A stretch of 47,609 nt of DNA, taken from contig LRSR01002377.1 of the NCBI GenBank assembly GCA_001579985.1, forward strand, positions 1-47,609, given 5' to 3'. Positions 11,047 to 22,005 of this stretch are shown one piece after another. Made by a program: the position numbers and the translations under genes. The DNA comes from Hypsibius dujardini. Lineage: Eukaryota > Tardigrada > Eutardigrada > Parachela > Hypsibiidae. Each line of letters begins with the position of its first letter. Positions within the stretch are counted from its first letter, which is position 1. The notes below the pieces were generated by a model that did not search any database, was not told the DNA's origin, and saw only the letters and a program-made list of their open reading frames with translations.

Positions 11047-12072
11047 GAACAGATAGATAGACAGATAGAGGACGGACATTCACAAATACGCGGACAAATA
11101 CAAATAAACATTTTCTGAGATGTTTTATGCATGCTCTAAACTTGTGCGGAAACTAATATTTTACGGTAACATTTTAGAGCTCGAATGATACTTTTCCTAC
11201 TGCGATGCACATATCTGTGGCTGTGGAAATCAACCAGCGGCTTCTACCGGCTTTGCGTCAGCTGTTGGATGCTCTCAACCAAAAGTCTGAAGAATTTGCG
11301 GACATCATCAAGATCGGGCGAACTCACACACAGGTTGGTGTCATAACCGTATTTTACTCTGCAAATACATTGAAACGTAAAAACATACCCTTCCAGGATG
11401 CGACACCGTTAACGCTCGGTCAGGAATTTAGCGGTTATGCCACACAAGTCAAGAACGGAATTCAGCGGGTAGAAGCTAGCCTTCCATTTGTTTACGAGCT
11501 GGCCGCCGGGGGAACAGCCGTGGGAACAGGTCTCAATGCGCCCATCGGATTTGCTGAGGGAGTTGCGGAAACCATTGCGAAATACACTGGTAGGTATTGG
11601 TCATTTGTCCCGATAAACGAACGGAAACTACCAGCGAAAGTCACGCCATTATTTTAGGTTTGCCATTCGTCACGGCGCCGAATAAGTTCGAAGCGCTGGC
11701 CAGTCACGATGCTCTTGTCAGCTGCTCCGGTGCGCTCAACACCGTAGCGGTTAGCTTCATGAAAATTGCAAATGACATCCGGTTTCTCGGCTCCGGTCCG
11801 CGTTGTGGTTTCGGAGAGCTCTCCTTGCCGGAGAATGAACCTGGTAGTAGCATTATGCCAGGGAAGGTGAATCCTACACAGTGCGAGGCCATGACCATGG
11901 TTGCTGCACAAGTTATCGGTATGTCTTACGTGTAATTTACTGGTTTGTCTGTGACTGTTTTTCTTTCTGAGTGCTCCTCTGTTTGCTCCTCTCGTTTGCC
12001 TGTTTATTTGTTAGTCTGTTCTGTCTGTCTGTCTGTCTGCCTGCCTGCTTGCCTGCCTGTTGTCTGTTTGAC

Positions 12073-12111
<39 letters not shown>

Positions 12112-12669
12112 TTGTCTGTCTGTTTGTCTGTCTGTTTGTCTGTCTCTCTGTCTCTCTGTCTGTCTGTCTGTCTCTCTGACTGACTGCCTGCCTGTTGTCT
12201 GTTTGACTGTCTGCCTACCTACCTATCTGACGGCGTATGTGATGGACTGTTGAAAATATTCGGACTCTGAAGTAATTCTTAATTTGTGGTTATTTTTCTA
12301 GGCAACCATGTTGGAGTCAGTATCGGCGGCAGCAACGGCCATTTTGAGTTGAACGTCTTCAAACCTATGATCGTCCGGAATGTGCTGCAGTCTGTGCGCC
12401 TCCTTGGCGACGTCGCAGTCTCCTTCACGAAGAACTGCGTGGTCGGAATTGAGCCCAATCGAGAACGAATCAAAAAGCTGCTGAACGAGTCGCTGATGCT
12501 GGTGACTGCACTAAATAACCACATCGGCTACGATAAGGCAGCGAAAATCGCCAAGACCGCACACAAGGAGCACTCGACTCTGAAGGAGACCGCCGTTAAA
12601 CTGGGTTATGTCACTGCTGCGGATTTTGATAAATTTGTCCGACCGGAAGATATGATCCACCCAAAATGA
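9772..12669 (+). CDS. FH: Fumarate hydratase, class II, mitochondrial (8 exons, 501 aa)
   Basis: Exons: 9772-9882, 10100-10228, 10325-10435, 10709-10885, 11178-11333, 11397-11589, 11658-11918, 12302-12669; phases close perfectly. It hydrates fumarate to malate in the TCA cycle. Exon 1 (37 residues, rich in Ser/Thr/Arg, no acids) is a mitochondrial targeting peptide; exon 2 starts the mature enzyme ([13 protein letters not shown]). Visible motifs are [45 protein letters not shown] and the class II signature [18 protein letters not shown] (about residues 355-372) with its catalytic serine. The C-terminal domain holds [10 protein letters not shown] and [10 protein letters not shown]. Intron 4 carries a CAGA array and intron 7 a TCTG array. 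The length agrees with animal fumarases. Confidence 0.97.
10993..11061 (+). repeat. (CAGA)n array in FH intron 4
   Basis: A CAGACAGACAGA tract with small variants, between exons 4 and 5. Confidence 0.95.
12011..12200 (+). repeat. (TCTG)n array in FH intron 7
   Basis: A TCTGTCTG tract with TTTG and CCTG variants. It is complementary to the CAGA array in intron 4. Confidence 0.95.
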
Positions 12670-13306
12670 GTACCTACTATGGAGAATTCATGATTCGACC
12701 AGATTGCCTCCTTTTATTACTGCAGTGTATATCACAGTCTTTGATTAATTTGTATGCATAAAATTTGAATGCATGTACTCGAGTTTGTCAAAAAGTTCTA
12801 TCGTCCCCCTTTCCTTGTTCGCTGTTCATACTTAGGTCATAAATAAACAACGACAAGTAAAGATCCCGACAGAAAAGCAATCTAGCCCTTGGTTTTCCTA
12901 GAAGAAACTCTTACTTTTTTGTTTGTATGCTTACACAGTAGAGCAAGATTTTGATTTGGACAAGAAAGCATGGCTCATTGGCCAAAGACGATTAAGGAGG
13001 CGTGGCTTATTGTCAAAGATTTTAATTAGACGTAACGTACAATGGAGGCGAATGCGATTGATTGACTGATTCTCTAACTGCCGTTATTATCGGAGAAGAT
13101 CGCCGCATTGATTGCTTGATTGAGCCGTTGTCTTACTCCTGCACCGCATGTTACTCATAGTATTTTGCAATCTCCATTCCTGTCAAGGACGTACCGGCAG
13201 TTTCTTTTCTTTGCTTCAGCTATATATTTCTGTAATTGAAATTTCCTCTCATATCGGTTCCGCAACATCCTGTACCAGTACTTTGCTGCGAATATTTTAG
13301 TTGGAA
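12670..13306. other. FH 3' flank and TRMT2A upstream region
   Basis: A possible AATAAA lies at about 12842. No other gene is supported. An open frame on the minus strand (13155-13502) crosses the start of the next gene and matches nothing I recognise. Confidence 0.55.
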
Positions 13307-16300
13307 ATGAACGGCGGAGTGATGTCGGAATCTCAACCAGAAGACCAGGCAAACGGCGGAAACGGATTCTCATCTGTCCTTTCTGAGGAAATAATCGGTG
13401 ATCCATGTAAAGCTGAGGATTCCATCGAATCGAAAGTCGAGCTGACGGATGATGGCGACCTGGTGTCAGATGCCGCTGACTCGGAGACCCCGTGCAGTTC
13501 ATCTGACCCGCGAGACCACCAAACCGGCCCCATCGAATATCACCGTCTCGTGCTACAAAATCTTCCGAAATACTTTGGATTCAAGGTAGGCATTGAGTTC
13601 GAGCGTTTGGCGTGAATTTCGCCTGCGGGCATTGTGGGGAATAGAAGTATTGCCAATCATATTTTCAATGTAGCATTAGCGTGACAGGCGAGCGATTGAT
13701 TGATGAGTTACAGTGTATTGAACGATTGATTGATGAGTTACAGTGTGTTGAGCGATTGATTGATGAGTTACAGTGTATTGAACGATTGATTGATGAGTTA
13801 CAGTGTATTGAATTGTATGTACTGTACTGCCGCGATTAAACCGGTCACTTTAGCCGCGCCTCCGCCACACGCGCCTGTGTGTTGAGTGAGCACACACACT
13901 CATACACTCACACTCACACAGGTCGAATGCGCTGCCCGGGGAAAAAAGTGACCGGTTTAATCTCGACAGTACAGTACCAGCATTTCCAATTTGGGAGGAT
14001 TGAGTGATTGGTTGATTAGTTGTTCTGCAAGTACGACAGCTTCGTATTTAGCAATTGAATGCAATCATTGGTCTTTAAGCAACCGATCTTTTTTAGCAAC
14101 TGAAAAATTGGATCGAAAAATTGGGCATCCGACCGACGAACATCAAACCGGTCCAGGGCAAAGGACGTCATGGTGCTGTGCAGTGCTGCTACCTTTCCTT
14201 TCGGTCAGCTTTTACCTTGTCTGACCCGAAGACCCGAAGAAGAAGCTAGATTAAAACGAGCTGTTTTACAGTTCGAAGCAGGCGAGCGAAGACGCCATTC
14301 CGATCATCGCGACGACGCCGTTCCGTGGGCATTCACTTTTAGTGAAGGTACGGAAGGCGCATGTTGTATTAAAAGGAAGTCTAATGAAAAAAAAGGTCAT
14401 GTTGTATATACCGGAAGTCTAATGAAAAAAAAGGCCATGTTGTATATACCGGAAGTGTTTCTTGGGCAGTTGATCAGTTGTTGTTTTGGCAGAGTGCGGA
14501 AGCAGCTCCTGATCCATACACTCGGCAAGATCGCAATCCACGTGGCCGGTCGGATAAGAATGAGAGGATGGAGACTAGCAGCACGATTCCACCGGAACTT
14601 CAGTATGTGGTGGCTAGTTTTGACTGATGATTATTTGTCGTATAGTTGGATTAACAAGGCAACCACTACTTGCTCTAGGATTCTACCCATCGTGACGAAT
14701 TTGCATCATCTCAGTTATGACGACCAATTGAAAGCCAAGCAGAACCATGCGGTCGAAATTCTCCGGAAGATTGACAAAAAGTTCCAGTACAGCAGCCAGG
14801 GGACGATCCAATGGCTGAAGGGGACTCGAGGACAGTTCTGTGCCGTTGACAAGATCAAGCCATCGGTATGGGCTGCGGTGATTCGTATGTTCGTTTTGAA
14901 TGTTGAGAACGTTTTTTTTGTTTCAGCCCATGCCAGAGAAGTATCGGAACAAGTGCGAGTTCTCCGTGGGATTTTCGCCATCCGGCGGTGAGGGACACGT
15001 CTTGCTAGTCCGAAACACGTCTTGCTAGTCCGAAACTTCTGGAATTGGGCTGTAACACGGATTATATTTTCGGATGGTTTAGAGCGAACGGTCGGATTCA
15101 AAATGGGAAAGTACAAGGATGGAATCATTCATGTCGTGTCGCCTTCCGAGTGCAAACACATCAACGACGCGATGCAGGAAATCGTCAAGGTGACGTGATG
15201 GTCTTTCTAGTGTTGGACCGACGGTTGGTTTTAACTCTTGCGGTTCTCAGATTTTTCAAGTCTTTATTCGTTCCTCCGGATTTGAACCCCTCAATGAGCG
15301 AAGCCGCGAAGGCCACTGGCATCAGTGTAAGGTGTCATTGTCATGGCAGCCAACATGAACTGGATGTCTTGCAATGTGTACTCGTTTTCCAGTGACGGCC
15401 CGGACCAATGCGGCCGGGGATTCAATGGTCAACGTACACTTTCACCCGCAAAAACTTTCACCGGAAGAAATAAACGGAGAGAAGGAGCGTTTGCAGAAGT
15501 ACTATGAGGGACTCGATGACGCCCACAGGCCTACATTTCTCTACTGGGTCGTGGATGATAGACAGTGAGCGTGAGATTTCGTAAACCCTGAACGATTAAG
15601 CTTTTGCCATGACACATTTTCCGCTTTGTGTAGCACTTTTGGGCGCCGAACGGAGCGGATGGGTGAAGAGCTCATTATTGGAAACAAGGTGAGGTTGCTC
15701 GCTCTGCAAGTGAGCACTGTAGTCGAGTGAAGGGTTTCTGATGATTGCGGATTCTCCTTCTTTAGGAGACGGTTTTCGAAGAAGCTCTATTGGGATATAA
15801 ATTCATGGTCTCTCCAGATGCCTTCTTTCAAGGTACTCGTAAGCGTGATAAAGAACACTTTGGTTTTGGTTTTGGTTTTGGTTTTGGAAGCCATATCGAC
15901 CCACTTTGTAACGCACAAGGCTGGAGCAGTTTTATTTCCACATTCCATTACTTTTTGGTTTGAATGTTTCGGGCTGAAGCATCAAGTGCTGACATATCCG
16001 TTTCTTCTTTGCCTGCAGTGAACACTTCGGCAGCGGAGGTCCTGTACTCTACAATCGTGGAAGCTGCCTCCGTGTCCCCCAACACCGTTGTACTGGACCT
16101 CTGTTGCGGGACCGGCACAATTGGAATTGTTTTGGCCAAGCATGTGAAGCAGGTCTATGGAGTTGAACTGGGCGAAGCGGCGGTGGCGGATGCGACTCGC
16201 AACGCAAGCATCAACGGAGTCACCAACATTGAATTCATCTGCTCCAAGGTCGAGGACGTTCTCAGCGACCTCTTAAAGACGAAGGTCCAGCCGAGTGACG

Positions 16301-16679
16301 AGGTGGTCGTGATACTGGATCCGCCGCGATGCGGCGTGCACAATTCCGTGGTGGAACTGCTGCGGAGATCGGATTCCATCCATCGTCTGCTGTATGTTGC
16401 TTGCGCTGCGGACAACGAGTACACCATCAGTAATCTCTATGGGTGCGTTTCCATTACTCGACTCCATCTCCGTTTGGTCGTTTAATGCGGGAAATTGGTC
16501 ATTTCAGTTTGTGCAAAAGCAGGGCCAAGGACGGCAGAGCAGGTGAAGTACCCTTCGTTCCCGTTCGCTGCACACCGGTCGATCTTTTCCCACTGACCAA
16601 AAACGTGGAGCTTCTGTTCGTATTCGAGAGAGCAGCCGCGGATGCTTCCGACCCGGATGTTGGCATGCCCATGCAGTAG
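13307..16679 (+). CDS. TRMT2A: tRNA (uracil-5-)-methyltransferase, TRMT2A type (13 exons, 630 aa)
   Basis: Exons: 13307-13585, 14097-14203, 14272-14347, 14493-14602, 14679-14865, 14927-14987, 15083-15189, 15251-15326, 15393-15564, 15634-15688, 15766-15832, 16019-16442, 16508-16679. It makes m5U54 in the tRNA T-loop with SAM. An acidic N-terminus leads to an RRM-like domain (about 80-150, HRLVLQNLPKYFGF...CYLSFRS), then a TRAM-like region (EYRNKCEF-type YRNKCEFSVGF, KMGKYKDG) and HFHPQKLSPEE. The Rossmann domain has DLCCGTGTIG (about 459-468), DPPR (533-536), the presumed catalytic Cys561 in YVACAADNE, and VDLFPLTKNVELLFVFER. The usual SCNP context of the catalytic Cys is altered to ACAA. The 68-bp second intron (14204-14271) is needed to restore the RRM frame. 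The length matches human TRMT2A (625). Confidence 0.93.
13691..13811. repeat. 30-bp tandem repeat x4 in TRMT2A intron 1
   Basis: Four copies of a unit containing CGATTGATTGATGAGTTACA, directly followed by a foldback element. Confidence 0.9.
13819..13977. mobile_element. Foldback (MITE-like) element in TRMT2A intron 1, 159 bp
   Basis: Inverted ends of 33 bp begin GTACTGTACTG and run into GATTAAACCGGTCACTTT. There are two mismatches between 13819-13851 and 13945-13977. Confidence 0.8.
14375..14450. repeat. 38-bp tandem duplication in TRMT2A intron 3
   Basis: Two near-identical units starting GGAAGTCTAATGAAAA. They lie within a falsely open intron. Confidence 0.85.
15859..15888 (+). repeat. 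(TTTTGG)n hexamer tract in TRMT2A intron 11
   Basis: Nearly five copies of GGTTTT. The tract is too short and internal to be a telomere. Confidence 0.85.
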
Positions 16680-17249
16680 GCCTGTGCATTTGGAATTTTG
16701 TCGGGTTGGATTGAAAGGGTCGAGGGTTTTTGGTGTGGTGGAATTTGGCGAAGAAGTTTCTATTATTCGCTAGGTTTCTGCGTGAAGGTCCAATGGGAAA
16801 GGGTTTTATTTTAACCTTGCGGATATGGAACTTACCGCCGCTAATAGTAGGTTTCTGAGTGAAGGTCCAATTGGAAATGGTTTTATTTTAACCTTGCGGA
16901 TATGGAACTTACCGCCGCTTTTGTTGTACTTGCGCACAGCTAGTACACTACCGTTACGTAATGAGCGCCTGGGTGCGCAAGTATGCCTCGTGTTGTTGAG
17001 CACGATGAGCACACACGCACCTGTAAAGAACACATCGATTTCTCTTTTCCGGCACACACACACCTGACTGATTTATGTCAGCTGTTTAATTTCTGCTTGA
17101 CTGCGAGAGGATTCTCTCTCAGCATGTCGTGGAAACCAGTGGAAAGTTCAGCTTCTTCCTGTAGATAAAAGGGCGAATTTTCCGATCGGTCAAGAATGAC
17201 CGATCCCATCGCCCTGATGGGCTGAGGCTGAACTTGGAACGGCTGAGCC
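16680..17249. other. Intergenic region upstream of rolling-stone gene
   Basis: It contains a 77-bp tandem duplication (16771-16847, 16848 to about 16919), a short inverted pair CTTGCGCAC / GTGCGCAAG (about 16929 and 16973) and a 9-bp-stem hairpin GATCGGTCA-agaa-TGACCGATC at 17184-17205. No gene is seen. Confidence 0.6.
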
Positions 17250-18696
17250 ATGCCGTGCTGCGCAACATGCTCAGAAGCTTGTAGAGAGGAATTCCATTGG
17301 CGGCGGCTGTTTTTCGGCATAAAACCCGCTGATCGCTGGTACTTTACTCATCCACAGGTAAAACAAACGGCTTTCTCCGTGTGCTGTTTAAAGCTTTTTG
17401 TCAGTGAATTTTTTGTTGCAGTGGACGTTCATCCGCTTTAGCTGCTTCGTGGTATGGAAAGTCCTCTTGGCGGTGTACTTTGTGGTCTGGTTGGGATTGA
17501 CACTCGTCAGTTTTATTGCATCTTATCCGACGCATTCAACTCATGAAAAGTGGCTTATTTACTTGACAAACTGGACGTACCTCTTCTTCGTCAGTTATGT
17601 CGTCGTTGCCGCCATAAACGTCCTTCACGAAGTCGTCCTCAAGGCTCGCGGTACGTTACAACGGTAAACGGCACTGATATCATCTGCCGGGTGCGACCCG
17701 AAAGAAACAGACAGGCGGGCACACAGGTACCCAGTCAGTCAGTCAGAACAATAAAGAGACATAAAGGCAGACAAATAAAATAAGCAGACAGACAGACTAC
17801 ACAGACAGGCAGGCAGACAGGCAACCAGACACAGACATACAGACATACAGACAATTAGATAACGATATACACAGCCAGGCAGGCAGGCAGACAGACAGAC
17901 AGAATGACAGACAGACAGACAGACAAACAAACAGATGAAAGACAGCCATGTAGACAGACAAATAGGAAGAAAGATAGACATGCAGGTAAATAGGTTCACA
18001 ATAGGTAGGTAGGATTTGAATCACCACGATTAAGGTAATTTCCAAGCAGACTTTGAACCCTGGGTAGTATACGAGAAACTGCAAATTATCTTTTATTCGT
18101 GGGTTTTAGGCGTGCGACTGCAGCGAACATGGCATTTCGGGTTGCAGTGGTTTCTTTGGAACGTTGGTGCCCCGGCTACCGTGGTGGTGGTAATCCTCTT
18201 CTGGGCCGTTCTAGTTCCGTCGGATAGTGCCATCGTCTCGTCCGCCGCTACCGTGCATGTCCATCTGATTAACGGAGTAGCCATCCTAGTGGATCTTTTC
18301 CTTCACGCCATGCCCATGCAGCTGCTCCATCTGTATCAGCCGTTGGTATACGCTGCGACCTACGCCGCTTTTACAGGCATCTATTTTGCCAGCAACGGCA
18401 CCGACCCCGCCGGAAACTATTCCATCTATCCCATCATTACCGACTATTCTCACCACACTGGGCTCGCAGTCGGGGCAGACTTTGCCATTGTCTTGATTGT
18501 AATCCCCACAGCGTGGTTGTTCCTATGGTCTTTGCAGAAGCTGAGGATTTGGCTGTACGACAACTACGATCCCCATTGGAATCAGCGATACGACTTAGAG
18601 CGAGCTTGGAAGGCCAAAGGTCCGACGAAGATGGAGTTGGCCGTGGTGTCGCAGGGCTATGACTTGCGAAGGAACAGTGTTCATGTTAGTGCTTAA
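17250..18696 (+). CDS. rost: Rolling-stone-family multi-pass membrane protein (3 exons, 307 aa)
   Basis: Exons: 17250-17357, 17422-17650, 18110-18696, all in phase. The family is named after Drosophila rolling stone, a membrane protein of myoblast fusion; biochemical function is unknown. The N-terminus is a short Cys-rich cytosolic piece (CCATCSEACREEF) followed by WRRLFFG and a first contact segment before WTFIRFSCFVVWK. I count about six hydrophobic segments: VLLAVYFVVWLGLTLVSFI, TYLFFVSYVVVAAINVL, VVVVILFWAVLV, a segment with HVHLINGVAILVDLFLHAMP (the family's conserved histidine/asparagine segment), YAATYAAFTGIYF and FAIVLIVIPTAWLFLW. The C-terminal tail is charged. Start 17250 was chosen because it is the only ATG giving an open first exon in phase. 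Intron 2 holds a CAGA array. Confidence 0.85.
17755..17945 (+). repeat. (CAGA)n-rich array in rost intron 2
   Basis: CAGACAGACAGG and CATA variants fill most of the intron. Confidence 0.9.
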
Positions 18697-19066
18697 CTTG
18701 CCGTGGAATAAGGTTCACTACTCGTCGACCATATTTCGACTCAAACCTGTGATCGTTATACCAAAAATATCTAGGTTTCGGTTTTTCATATGTTAGAAAC
18801 GAAAAAACAAGATGCATAATGTGTGCTGAAACTGTCTCAACTGCTCATACTGTTCCATCGATCGTTTGTTTTGAATCGAACATTTTTATTCGTCCGTCCT
18901 TGACTGTTTCTTGCAGGGGTCTTCGTTACATCGAAGAACCTGCCTTCATTTCGTTACGTTATTTATCCTTCTTTTTTGTGGTACTCGTTTCTCACCAAAA
19001 TGAATTTTTTGCACTAATAATACAAGTACATCGAATCCAACTCGTAAACCCTTCTTGAACCCTTTT

Positions 19067-19189
19067 ACACGCATGGTCATATTATAGCGCTATCCTAGTT
19101 AGGCCATTTAGCTCACTCATTGTATAACTTCACTGACTGTCCGAGCTAAATGGCCTAACTCGGTCAACGCTACAATATGGCCACGTGTG
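19067..19189. mobile_element. Foldback (MITE-like) element, about 123 bp
   Basis: The arms contain GTTAGGCCATTTAGCTC (19098-19114) and its exact inverse (19143-19159). Imperfect symmetry extends to ACACG at the outside. Confidence 0.7.
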
Positions 19190-19422
19190 CACGGTGATGC
19201 TGTGTACTGTAGAGTGTCGATGCAGATGGAGCTCTGTATTGCAATAACGTCTTTTGATTTTTCACCGGTCACCATTTGCCACGGGACTTTCTGTGCTGTA
19301 TCGCTAAGCCAGTGAAGGGATGTCCGGCAGTTCGAGAACGCCGAATCGAGATATTTAGTCATTCCACAAAATATTAGCTAGGTCGTGGCAACAACAGCGC
19401 CACCTTCGTGTGCATAGTGTCT

Positions 19423-19596
19423 GCTGCGGCGCGTAGCCAGTGGGGCATCTTCTGCGTGGCGACTTTTGTGTTCAAAGATTGCTGCGGCGCGTAGCCAGTG
19501 GGCCATCTTCTGCGTGGCGACTTTTGTATTCAAAGATTGCTGCGGCGCGTAGCCAGTGGGTTATCTTCTGCGTGGCGACTTTTGCATTCAAAGATT
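19423..19596 (+). repeat. 58-bp tandem repeat x3 upstream of CIAO2B
   Basis: Three copies starting GCTGCGGCGCGTAGCCAGTG at 19423, 19481 and 19539. They sit just upstream of the start codon, in the promoter or 5' UTR. Confidence 0.93.
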
Positions 19597-19653
19597 GTTG
19601 ACATCGATCAGTCTGATTCCCCGTTTTTCTGTCTAATAATTTCCCTATCCAAA

Positions 19654-20648
19654 ATGATGTCCAACGGAGGCGCAAAGGGTCCGGAGAATGTCAACCCGCA
19701 AGTCTACCAGCCGTCAGAGCGTCGTGTCTTAACTGCTGACGAGGAAAACGAGGACATTGTGGATAAGTTTGACTGTCGCGAAGTTTTCGGTAAGTGATGG
19801 AAGCGCTCTGACAGCTGGAGTCTTAACAGTTTTGGTTATCTCGATCTGGCTCAACGCTTTCGTGGTATTTAAAATGCCCTAACTTATGTTTGTAGATATG
19901 GTGAGACAGATTAATGACCCAGAACATCCTCTCACGCTGGAAGAGTTAAACGTCGTTCAAATCAACCATATCGAGGTGAGGAGGGATTGATTGATCGGTT
20001 GATTAACTGTTGTCTACTGCAGCCACTGTCCCGTTTGATTGATTGATCGGTTGATTAACCGTTGCCTACTGCAGTGATTGTCCCGTTTGATTGCTCGATC
20101 ATGACGAAGTAGTTTATTAATTTTTTGCCGCAAAGTATCAGTTGATGGAATCCGTGGAATCGTTAAATAATGGATTTACTCATTTTGTTGATGTTGAGAA
20201 TTGATTTCTTTAATATACGTTTAGGTGGACGACGAACGCAATCGTGTGGTAGTCCTTTACACGCCCACCATTCCTCACTGCAGCATGGCCACCTTGATTG
20301 GACTGGCCATTCGGGTGAAACTCCTCCGCAGTCTTCCAGAACGCTTCAAGGTTAGTGGATTTTTGTTTTCCGGTCTCGCTGTCTGTTGGTCACGGACGAA
20401 GGAATGCATTACTGACTGGCCGACATGTTCTTTTCCTCTTTTAATAATGCTTCGGGATGAGCGTGAAACGTTGTTTCTGAACGGGTTTTTTATTGTTTTA
20501 GGTAGACGTAAGGATTTACGAGGGGAGTCACGTTTCCGAGGTCGCAGTTAACAAACAACTTGCCGATAAAGAGCGCGTTGCAGCCGCCTTGGAGAACAGC
20601 CACCTTCTGGACGTCATCAACCAGTGCCTTGCCGTGCAGAAGAAGTGA
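19654..20648 (+). CDS. CIAO2B: Cytosolic iron-sulfur assembly factor CIAO2B / MIP18 (4 exons, 162 aa)
   Basis: Exons: 19654-19789, 19896-19975, 20225-20350, 20502-20648. It is a targeting subunit of the CIA complex (with CIAO1 and MMS19) that loads Fe-S clusters on cytosolic and nuclear proteins. The DUF59/MIP18 core is nearly textbook: [32 protein letters not shown] with the reactive Cys at about residue 91, [10 protein letters not shown], and [16 protein letters not shown] near the end. The length is within one residue of the human protein. Two in-frame ATGs are adjacent (19654, 19657). Confidence 0.97.
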
Positions 20649-22005
20649 CACAGGCCGGAAATCAGTTCCTCAATTCGTTGGGGAAAATATTTTCTGGCCC
20701 GATGTGAACCCCTTTTGTTTCGAATCTGTTTGATCGGACGGAGGAAACTGATTTTCACAGTGGCTTTTCACCAGACGGTGCATGATGTTTTGTTTTCTGC
20801 CGATTCGTGAATCTAATGTGGACGCATCTGCCTTGTATTCCAAGAGCAAGCATCCGTATTCCTACAGTATGGCACGAAGTAGTCTTTGTCTTAGTGAACT
20901 TTGTGATTCACTCGATGTAGTTGCTTTGTCATGGAAATTACTCCTTATACTACAGTAATATCCTAATTTGGAAATGCACTTAGTATCCATTGACCCATTT
21001 CAATGCCTTTTACAGTAGCGTCTGCGCGAACAAATTGTACCACTAGAAACAAGCAAATTTACTCGTTACCGTATGAGGGAGGGGTCCTGGAATGGGTCAC
21101 TTGACTTTCCCCTACCCTGGAATGGGCCACTCTGGAATCACAACTTCCAGAAAGGTTTTGGCTATCACCAAGGTCTTAAACGAAAGATAATAATCGATAA
21201 CCCCCCCCCCTTGGTGGAATGCGTATCAGATATGAAGAGAACATGTTGTGAGAACATGTTGAAAAAACGAATATTTGGACGGTTGGAAAAAACTATAGAG
21301 GTCGCTTATAAAGCTCACTACAGAGGTCGCTGATTATGCAGTGATTCATCCGTTTTCTGATTAATTTGCGACAGAGCGCCCCCTGCCACCCGGTGGCCCA
21401 TTCCAGGGTACGGAAAGTCAAGTGGCCCATTCCAGAGCCCTTGCCTCAAACATACTGTATATGCATCGGTGACGTACATGTCATGGTCACGCATCCGTCT
21501 CTTTACCCGCCAATTATTCCAATTGCAGAGGAGTCGTGGATGCCTTCCGGCACACAACACAGGGTACTCCGTATAGAGTATACCGTCACGCCTTCACACG
21601 CAGCAAGTCTCTTCGCGGATCAATAAACCGGCTACAGACCCGGTAAACTGAGGAGAGGAATAACCAATTCCGTTGACCCCAACGGGTGCACCCGTATTAA
21701 TACATATTGGTCACAGACGTAAAATTACAGGAAGCCAGAGAACAAAATCGATTGATTAAAAGCAAAAACGCATTACCTTACCGTGTGGAGCAATTTTGAG
21801 GTACACCTGCCGGAGACCTCCTCGGAAAAACCAAGAAGCCAATTTCACCTGGTTCTTATTGGAGAATACAGCATTGATTAAATCAGTTCTTCCCCATATG
21901 GTCAGACGAATGCGCAGTTCAGGCATGTACGACAGATCGCTCTACAAAAATCAGTTCAATTTTCTACCCGGCATTTTGATTTAATTTATTCTGGTACTCT
22001 CCGCG
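20649..22005. other. Intergenic CIAO2B-GST region
   Basis: It carries a 375-bp foldback element (21074-21448) and otherwise unique sequence. I see no gene. Open frames here lie inside the element. Confidence 0.6.
21074..21448. mobile_element. Foldback (MITE-like) element, 375 bp
   Basis: The left arm (21074-21130) and right arm (21393-21448) are inverted repeats built around two copies of CTGGAATGGGCCACTTGACT-like sequence. The interior includes a run of C and a duplicated ACAGAGGTCGCT-like phrase. Confidence 0.75.

Larger units (their letters stand above)
18697..19653. other. Intergenic region upstream of CIAO2B
   Basis: No gene is seen. It holds a foldback element (about 19067-19189) and a 3 x 58-bp tandem repeat ending 58 bp before the CIAO2B start codon. 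Confidence 0.6.

Noticed and set aside
13155-13502. 115-residue minus-strand ORF over the TRMT2A start
   Set aside because: It overlaps a well-supported exon in antisense and has no recognisable domain.
14170-14991. 273-residue ORF across TRMT2A exons 3-6
   Set aside because: It reads through three introns, one containing a 38-bp duplication; splicing restores the family sequence.
15859-15888. Telomere-like TTTTGG repeat
   Set aside because: Only about five copies, inside an intron of a housekeeping gene.
17078-17320. 80-residue minus-strand ORF over the rost first exon
   Set aside because: Antisense shadow; the plus strand gives a family-consistent exon with correct phase.
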